DNA of 64,000 bases from Pseudomonas sp. NCCP-436 (GTDB lineage Bacteria > Pseudomonadota > Gammaproteobacteria > Pseudomonadales > Pseudomonadaceae): contig NZ_BPLZ01000010.1 in assembly GCF_019656335.1 (NCBI RefSeq), forward strand, positions 62,001 through 126,000, given 5' to 3'. The notes beneath the pieces are model-generated. The model had not been told where the DNA came from, did no database searches, and saw only the letters and a list, made by a program, of their open reading frames with translations. The translations under genes were made by a program, and so were the position numbers. Of this stretch, positions 55,360 to 62,400 are shown in pieces; position 1 is the first letter of the stretch, and the number at the start of each line of letters is the position of its first letter.

Positions 55360-57452
55360 TGCTGCCCGCCCTGCGTCCGGATCTACAGCTTTCGCCTGCC
55401 CCACCAGGCCTGGACGGCTCTCCACAATGGACGCTGGCAGACCCGCTACGCGGCCGTTATTTCAAGCTCGGCGCCCCAGCCGTACGCCTGCTTCGCCACT
55501 GGACACTCGGCGACCCTATACGCGTACTGCAGGCAGCCAACGCCGAGCCTGACACGCCGTTGAGCAAGGACGATCTGGAGGAGATGCTGCTCTTCCTTGG
55601 CAATCACGACCTGATCAGTGCCACGAACGAAAAACAGCGGGCCAGCTATGGCCCTAAGGCTGCCGCCCAACGCCAGAACCTGTGGAAGCAGGCACTGCAT
55701 CAGTACCTGTTCTTCCGCATCCCGCTGTGGCGGCCCGACCCCTTTCTCAATCGCACCTGGCCTTGGGTGGCCCGCCACGGTGGCAGGTTGCTGCGCTGGG
55801 GCCTGCCACTGATACTGATGCTCGGTGCCTTTCTGGTGATACGAGACTGGCAACGTTTTCTCGCTACCTTCCCGCACCTGTTCAGCCTTGGCGGTGCCAT
55901 TACCTTCGGTGTCGCATTGATCTTCGCCAAGCTCTGCCATGAGCTCGGTCATGCCTTCATGGCCAAACGTGCAGGCTGCCGCGTGCAAAGCATGGGACTG
56001 GCCTTCATGGTGCTGTTGCCGATGTTCTACACCGACGTCAGCGATGCCTGGCGCGTGCAGGATCGCCGTTCGAGACTGCTGATCGGTGCAGGAGGCGTAC
56101 TCGCCGAGCTGCTGCTGGCGGTGCTGGCACTACTGGCCTGGTCATTGCTGCCAGATGGCCCCTTGCGTACCTCGGCCTTCATGCTGGCCAGTGCCACCTG
56201 GATCACCACATTACTGATCAACCTCAACCCCTTCATGCGCTTTGATGGCTACTTCCTGATCAGCGATCTGTGGGGCGTCGACAACCTACAGAACCGAGCC
56301 TTCGCTCTATGTCGCTGGCGTCTGCGCGAAGCCCTGTTCGGCTATGGTGAGCCGGCACCGGAACCCTGGTCACCCGGCATGACCCGGCGCCTGTTAATCT
56401 GGGGCTACGGCTCCTGGATATGGCGCGCAATCCTGTTCCTTGGCATCGCGCTGGCGGTCTATCACCTGTTCTTCAAGGTGCTCGGCATCTTCCTGATGCT
56501 GGTTGAGCTGCTCTGGTTCATTGGCCTGCCCATCTGGCGCGAACTGGGTGAATGGTGGAAACGCCGCGGACAGGCCGCCCCGCGCAAGGTGCTGAGCACT
56601 GGAATCGGCATCGGTGCGGTGCTGATGGCGCTGATCGTGCCCTGGCGCAGCTCGGTGGAAATACCCGCCGTGCTCGAAGCCTCACGCACCAGCGCATTGC
56701 ATGCGCCGGTGGCCGCACGTTTGAAGGCCGTACATGTGCAGGACGGCCAGAGCGTAGCAGCTGGTGACCTGCTGCTGGAACTGGACTCACCCGATCTGGA
56801 CTCGCGCCTGGCCATTGTCCGACGTGAGATCGAGATTCTTCAGCTACAGTTGCGCCGCCAGTCCGCACGCCGCGAAACAGTGGCCGATGCAGGTATTCTC
56901 GAACAACGTCTGGCTGAGGCCGTAGCGGAGTACCGTGGTCTGGCCTCCCAACGTGAACGCTTGCAACTTCGTGCACCACAGTCGGGAGTGGTGCGCGATC
57001 TGCAACGTGACCTGAACGCGGATCGCTGGCTTCATCCGGCTGATTCAATAGCCCGGATCGTAGAACCCGGACTGCGCCTGCGTGGCTACCTGGCCGAAGA
57101 AGACCTCTGGCGAATCGAAACCGGCAGCCAGGGACGCTTTATCGCCGACGACCCTGCACGCCCGACGGTAAAAGTACTCCTGGACGAAGTAGATGCTACA
57201 GGCGTCGCCTACCTGGAACTGGAAGCCCTCAGTTCGGATTACGGCGGCCCCATCGCCGTTCGCCGTGACGCACAGCACCGCGCTGAACCTGTGCAAGCGC
57301 AATATGGTGTACGCCTAAGTCTGCTGGATAACAACATCCATCCCGATCACCCCCTGCGTGGCATAGTTGTGCTGGAAGGAGAACGGCAGTCACTGCTCGG
57401 TGCTGCGTGGCGGCGCATCGCAGCACTGGGCGTGCGTGAGAGCGGTTTTTGA
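55359..57452 (+). CDS. M50 site-2-protease-type membrane protein with PqqD-like and HlyD domains
   Basis: The 697-residue protein has an N-terminal winged-helix/PqqD-like region (~20-85, PLRGRYFKLGAPAVRLLRHW). The multi-helix M50 domain has HELGH (His194-Glu195-His198, in KLCHELGHAFMAKRAGCRV) and the second motif NPFMRFDGYFLISD (Asp296). The C-terminal periplasmic HlyD half (~430-690) has SALHAPVAARLKAVHVQDGQ, 'SVAAGDLLLELDSPDLDSRL' and a long coiled coil. All metal-binding residues are present, so an active intramembrane zinc protease is expected. Similar fusions occur near exported peptides. Its start overlaps the previous stop (TGATG). Confidence 0.87.
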   Translation: MLPALRPDLQLSPAPPGLDGSPQWTLADPLRGRYFKLGAPAVRLLRHWTLGDPIRVLQAANAEPDTPLSKDDLEEMLLFLGNHDLISATNEKQRASYGPKAAAQRQNLWKQALHQYLFFRIPLWRPDPFLNRTWPWVARHGGRLLRWGLPLILMLGAFLVIRDWQRFLATFPHLFSLGGAITFGVALIFAKLCHELGHAFMAKRAGCRVQSMGLAFMVLLPMFYTDVSDAWRVQDRRSRLLIGAGGVLAELLLAVLALLAWSLLPDGPLRTSAFMLASATWITTLLINLNPFMRFDGYFLISDLWGVDNLQNRAFALCRWRLREALFGYGEPAPEPWSPGMTRRLLIWGYGSWIWRAILFLGIALAVYHLFFKVLGIFLMLVELLWFIGLPIWRELGEWWKRRGQAAPRKVLSTGIGIGAVLMALIVPWRSSVEIPAVLEASRTSALHAPVAARLKAVHVQDGQSVAAGDLLLELDSPDLDSRLAIVRREIEILQLQLRRQSARRETVADAGILEQRLAEAVAEYRGLASQRERLQLRAPQSGVVRDLQRDLNADRWLHPADSIARIVEPGLRLRGYLAEEDLWRIETGSQGRFIADDPARPTVKVLLDEVDATGVAYLELEALSSDYGGPIAVRRDAQHRAEPVQAQYGVRLSLLDNNIHPDHPLRGIVVLEGERQSLLGAAWRRIAALGVRESGF

Positions 57453-57465
57453 GACAAGGATGTGC

Positions 57466-57744
57466 ATGAACCAGGGCGCTTTGCCCCGATGCTCCAGACT
57501 GCCACTGGCACCTCAATTGCCTGCCCTGCTTGAGGCGTTCGGGCGGGCTCCTGACGATGCCTGGCAACCTCACTTAAACACGGCTCATTACGTATGGGGA
57601 ATGGAGCGGCGCCGAGCAAGCGCGAGGCGGCCGATCTGGGTTCATGCGAAACAGTGGAGTACTGGACAGGCGAGGCCTATGGGGCGTTTGAAAAAAGGCG
57701 CAGGACAGATAGCCCATAAAAAAGTTTCAACAGAAGTCAAATAA
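57466..57744 (+). pseudogene. Remnant of a 2-oxoglutarate/Asp-hydroxylase-like gene
   Basis: A good ribosome site (AAGGATGTGC) precedes ATG 57466. The first 40 residues (RLPLAPQLPALLEAFGRAPD, 'DAWQPHLNTAHY') look like the start of an aspartyl/asparaginyl-hydroxylase or 2OG-Fe(II) oxygenase, where W-x-P-H-x-N-T-x-Y-x-G-x-W-S-G is usual. After HY the frame is off by one: GEWSGAEQ appears in the next frame (around 57597-57620) and soon stops. The open frame continues to 57744 with unrelated basic sequence. I call it a frameshifted, truncated remnant. Family assignment is by motif memory only. Confidence 0.55.
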
Positions 57745-57885
57745 TCCGTCTACCTTCTATCCAAATGCTGGCGATTGACTACGAACTTCAGCTAGTCTCT
57801 CCCCCACAAGTCGCATAGTGGCAAAACAACACGACCCAGTTCCGGCACACGCCGCAATAGCACGGAAGCGAAGGACACCCACGCC

Positions 57886-58383
57886 ATGCGTTCCTCCGAT
57901 ATACATCTTCGGCCAGCCGAGGAGGCCGATCTGAGCTTCCTCCGCAGGCTTTACGCAACAACTCGTGCAGAGGAAATGACGCTCAGTGGCTGGGACCGCC
58001 CCACCATCGATGCCTTTCTTGCGCAGCAATTCGACGCCCAGCATCGTTATTATCAGGAGCATTATCAGGGTTCCGACTTCGCTCTGATCTGCCACAAAAA
58101 CCTCGCCATTGGCCGTCTATACGTGTTCCGCGGCCCGACGACCATCAACCTCATCGACATTTCGTTGCTCCCCGAATGGCGGGGCAAGGGAATCGGCACC
58201 CATTATCTGACTGCACTGGTCGATGAGGCGGATACGGCAAAGAAGTCGATGCGTCTGTTCGTCGAACCCACCAATCCAGCCAGGCACCTGTACCAACGCT
58301 TTGGTTTCAGCGTCAACGGATCCAACCATATCTACCTGCAGATGCACCGCGAAGCCGCGCCTGCCCTGGCGGTGCCGGCATGA
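57886..58383 (+). CDS. GNAT-family N-acetyltransferase
   Basis: This 165-residue protein has the GNAT acetyl-CoA loop in IDISLLPEWRGKGIGTHYL (RGKGIG) and the C-terminal ARHLYQRFGFSVNGSNHIYL motif. It starts MRSSDIHLRPAEEADLSFLR, with AAGGA about ten bases upstream. It overlaps the following DUF6916 gene by four bases. Placed between the M50-HlyD gene and the tail-collar gene, it may modify a component of the surface protein system; the substrate is unknown. Confidence 0.87.
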   Translation: MRSSDIHLRPAEEADLSFLRRLYATTRAEEMTLSGWDRPTIDAFLAQQFDAQHRYYQEHYQGSDFALICHKNLAIGRLYVFRGPTTINLIDISLLPEWRGKGIGTHYLTALVDEADTAKKSMRLFVEPTNPARHLYQRFGFSVNGSNHIYLQMHREAAPALAVPA

Positions 58384-58709
58384 GCCAGGTGCCCAGCCTC
58401 GACGATTTCCAGCGCCAACTCCAGCAGCCCTGGCAACTCCGCTGGGACAACAGCGAAGGCGTGACCATCATGCTGGTGGAAGCCTATGAGGGCGTGGCGA
58501 TGACCGCCCGCTACCACTGTTACAGCGCAATATTCGCTCAGCCCGAGGGGCTCCAGCTGCCCCAACACTGCTATCGGCTGCGCAGCCCGGAAGGTGCTGA
58601 ATGGGAGGTGATGCTCACGCCCATCGGACCAGATGAAGAAGGCGACCGGCACCTGTTGCAGGCGCTGTTTCATGTAAAGCGGCCGACGCCGGCCGAGACC
58701 CTGCTCTAA
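58380..58709 (+). CDS. DUF6916-type small protein
   Basis: This 109-residue soluble protein starts MSQVPSLDDFQRQLQQPWQL and contains YHCYSAIFAQPEGLQLPQHC, YRLRSPEGAEWEVMLTPIGP and HLLQALFHVKRP. I recognise this as the DUF6916 pattern found next to tail-collar genes. There is no signal peptide. The start overlaps the GNAT stop (ATGA). Function unknown; a chaperone or assembly role for the next protein is only a guess. Confidence 0.75.
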   Translation: MSQVPSLDDFQRQLQQPWQLRWDNSEGVTIMLVEAYEGVAMTARYHCYSAIFAQPEGLQLPQHCYRLRSPEGAEWEVMLTPIGPDEEGDRHLLQALFHVKRPTPAETLL

Positions 58710-58757
58710 AACAACAAATAGTGCCGTTTACGCGGCTGCATCAAGGAGAGATAGGTT

Positions 58758-59363
58758 ATGAGCGATCCATTCATCGGAGAAATCCGTATGGTCGGCTTCA
58801 ATTTCGCCCCCAGGGGCTGGGCGAGCTGTCAGGGCCAGATCATGTCCATTCAGCAGAACTCGGCGTTGTTCGCGCTACTGGGCACCACCTACGGAGGCAA
58901 CGGCCAGACCACATTCGGCCTGCCGAACTTCTGCGGGCGCAGCCCGGTGGGGCAAGGTGCCGGCCCAGGTCTGACACCGATCACGATCGGGGAAATCTCG
59001 GGCTCGGAAAACGTCACCATGACCATCAACCAGATGCCGATGCATACCCATGTCGCAACAGCCTCCCAACCGACAGGTACAGCACAGATTGCAGTCCCTG
59101 CAGCCACCACCGGCACAACCCAGGCACAGCCCGGCACAAACACCGTGCTAGGGCCGGTCGCAGCGGCTGGCCGGGCAGGCACCCTTTACTGCACTGAGGC
59201 CGCAGACACCACGCTCGCGCCTTTCAACGCCAACGTGACGGTTCAGGCCCCTGCCATCACTGTCGGCATCGCAGGCGGTAGTCAGCCAATTGCCTTGCGC
59301 AATCCCTATCTTGGCACCAATTTCGTCATTGCCCTGGAAGGTATTTTTCCGTCACGCGACTGA
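58758..59363 (+). CDS. Phage tail-collar domain protein (MdpB-like)
   Basis: This 201-residue protein has an N-terminal Tail Collar domain: FIGEIRMVGFNFAPRGWASC, 'QGQIMSIQQNSALFALLGTT', YGGNGQTTFGLPNFCGRSPV. It continues with the MPMHTHVA motif and a C-terminal repeat of the fold ending 'PYLGTNFVIALEGIFPSRD'. These free-standing collar proteins (microcystin-dependent protein MdpB type) are not in prophages. A strong AAGGAG lies before the ATG. It has no signal peptide, so export would need another route. It directly precedes the giant surface protein gene. Confidence 0.9.
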   Translation: MSDPFIGEIRMVGFNFAPRGWASCQGQIMSIQQNSALFALLGTTYGGNGQTTFGLPNFCGRSPVGQGAGPGLTPITIGEISGSENVTMTINQMPMHTHVATASQPTGTAQIAVPAATTGTTQAQPGTNTVLGPVAAAGRAGTLYCTEAADTTLAPFNANVTVQAPAITVGIAGGSQPIALRNPYLGTNFVIALEGIFPSRD

Positions 59364-59393
59364 TCCACTACCTGGATCAATGGCTAGGTAAAA

Positions 59394-59414
59394 GGGGAAA
59401 GCCGCGCTTTCCCC
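59394..59414 (+). terminator. Hairpin between the tail-collar gene and the giant surface protein gene
   Basis: GGGGAAAGC (59394-59402) and GCTTTCCCC (59406-59414) form a perfect 9-pair stem with a CGC loop, flanked by AAAA and AATTT. It lies 15 bases before the AGGAGG ribosome site of the next gene. It may be a terminator, attenuator or processing point. Confidence 0.65.
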
Positions 59415-59440
59415 AATTTCGTAGGTTGTAGGAGGTTCAT

Positions 59441-62400
59441 ATGTGGTGGAGAAAGACTGCGACAGCTCAACCGGGCAGGCTGCCGGCCAGAAGCACACTG
59501 GCCATGGCACTGGAGCCGCGCATGCTGTTCGACGGCGCGGTCGCCGCCACCCTGGCGGAGACGGCCGAAGCCCAACCCACCGCCGATGCCTCCAATGATC
59601 AGGCTTCTCCCCAGGACACCCACGCGAACACCGACAACCTTGCCGCCACGCCAACCGGCACGGCGGACAACCGCCAGGAAGTCGTGTTTATCGACAATCA
59701 GGTCAAGAACTACCAGCAACTGATCAGCGGCCTGAAGCCTGGCAGCGAAGTGGTGGTGCTCGACGGCAGCAAGGACGGCCTGCAGCAGATCGCCGACTAT
59801 CTCAATGGGCGCAGTGGCATCGATGCCATCCACATCATCAGCCACGGTGATGTGGGCAAGGTGCAACTGGGCAATGACTGGCTCGACAGCAGTGATCTCG
59901 CCAGCCGCAGCGCCACCCTGAACGCCATCGGCCAGGCGCTGGACAAGGATGGCGACATCCTGCTGTACGGCTGCCAGGTGGGGGCGAACGGAGCAGGCCG
60001 TGATTTCATCGAAGCATTGGCCAACGCCACTGGAGCGGACGTCGCCGCATCCGACAATCTGACCGGTGCAACAAGCAAAGGCGGTGACTGGGTGCTCGAG
60101 GTCAACCAGGGCTCCATCGAGACCGCCGTGGTATCGGGGACGGATGGTTTCGCGGGGCTTTTAGCTGTCGCTGCAGACGAAAACTACGACGATAACGGTC
60201 TGGCTGCCGTCGCGACGAGTAACACATTCACGTTGGACGGTGTGAAGTACACCATTACCGGCACTCAGACCTATTACACGGGCATAACGAATGATCCTTT
60301 TTCCCCGCTAGGTAGTGGAAGCGATCACTACCTGCTATTCGACCTAATGGGATTGGGCGGCATTAGCAGTATCCAAATCGAGATGGCCGATGGCAGTGCA
60401 TTCAGCCTCGCCGGGTTCAGCCTGGACGGCGTCGCCAACAATAACCTCACGATAACCACCAGCGCCGGCGGCACGCGTAGCTATGTCAGCAACGGCGATT
60501 TCGTCACTCAGGAGAACGTCGACACAGGGTCCGATTCTGGCTTCCAGAACATCACCAGCTTCACCTTCAGTGGAGGCAATCTGCAGCTGGCCCTGGACGA
60601 CCTGAACTTTGAGCCGGCAGCCCCCACGCTGGTCTCGGCAACATTCTCTGACAGCAATCTGAAGGTCGGCGAAACCTCCACCGTCACCTTTACCTTCTCC
60701 ACCGCAGTCACCGGTTTCGACACTGCCGACCTGACCGTGCCCAACGGCAGCATCAGCGGGCTGAGCAGCTCCGATGGCGGCCTGACCTGGACCGGCCTGT
60801 TCACACCCGACGCCGGCGTCACCGCCAGCACCAACGTCATCACCGTCGACCTGAGCGGCGTCTCGGCCGTCGGCGGCGGTGTTGCAGGGGTCGGTAATGC
60901 TGCCTCCGGCAACTACGCCATCGACACCCTGGCCCCCAGCGTAACGTCGGTGACGTCCAGCACCGCCAACGGCACTTACAAAGTGGGGGATGTGATCTCC
61001 GTGCAGGTGAATTTCGGTGAGAACGTCACGGTCACCGGTACGCCGCAGTTGACCCTGGAGACCGGCAACACCGACCGAACCATCAACTACACCGGTGGTT
61101 CAGGCACCACTACCCTGACCTTCAACTACACAGTACAGGCAGGCGACAGCGCGGCCGATCTGGATTACATCAGCAGCAGTGCCCTGGCGCTCAACGGTGG
61201 CAGCATCCGCGATGCCGCCGGCAACGACGCTACCCTGACCCTGGCGACTCCGGGTACGGCAGGCTCCCTGGGGGCCAACAAGGACATCGCTATCAATTCG
61301 GCGCCGGCCATTGGCAACCTCAATGGTGACAGTGTGGCATGGGCCGGGGCAGGCAACACCGTGAAGCTGGATGCAGGCGGCAACGCATTGTTCAGCGACA
61401 CCGAGTTCGGTGCACTCAACGGCGGCAACGGCGACTGGGCCGGGGCCAGCCTGACAATCCAGCGCAGCGGTACAGCATCCGGTAGTGACGTGCTGGGCTT
61501 CGATACCATCGGCGCCCTGTTCACCATCAGCGACAACAACCTGCAGTTCAATGGGCAGACCTTCGCCACTTTCACCAATGCCGGTGGCGTGCTGACCATT
61601 ACCTTCACCAGCAGCGGCACGACGGCGACCACGGCACTGGTCAATGATGTGGCACAACGGGTTACCTACCGCAATGACACACCTGCCGGCGACACTACCA
61701 TCCGCTACAGCCTGAATGACGGCACCAGCACCGTAACCGCCGATACCTCAGTCACCAGCGATTTAATCTACGTCACCAACACCACCGACACGGCGACCAT
61801 CGATCTCAGTAACGGCGTCAGCTTCAGTGAGGCCGTTGCCATCGCCGCAGCCGATTACACTGGCAGCCAGACCATCGTCTTCGCCAGCAGCCTGGCCGGC
61901 CAGACACTGAACCTCAACACCGTATCCCTGAACGAAAGCCTGACCTTCGACATGACTCAAGCCAACGGCCTGACGCTGGCCGGCGGCACCATCACCCTGG
62001 GAGGCGGAACCACGCAGGTCTTCAACGTCGGCTTCGGCTACAGCGCGACGTTGTCCAGCGTGATCGCGGGAACCGGTGCACTGGCCAAGGCAGGGGCGGG
62101 TGAACTGATCCTATCCAACAGCAACACCAATGCCGGAGTCACCACTGTCTCCGCCGGCACCCTGGTGGTCGATGGCAGCACCAGTAACGCCACCATCGTG
62201 GCCAGTGGCGCCACCTTGGCCGGCAGCGGCACCCTGGGCGGCGACGTCACCGTGCAGAATGGCGGCACCCTGTCCCCTGGCGGCGCGGGTGTCGGCACCT
62301 TGACCGTCAATGGCAACCTGACCCTGAACTCGGGCGCCACGCTGGCACTGAATATCAACGGTGTCGCCGCCGGTACCGGCTACGACCGGGTCGTGGTCAA

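Noticed and set aside
58758..59363. Possible prophage because of the tail-collar gene
   Set aside because: No other phage genes or attachment sites are nearby; the gene belongs to the surface protein cluster.
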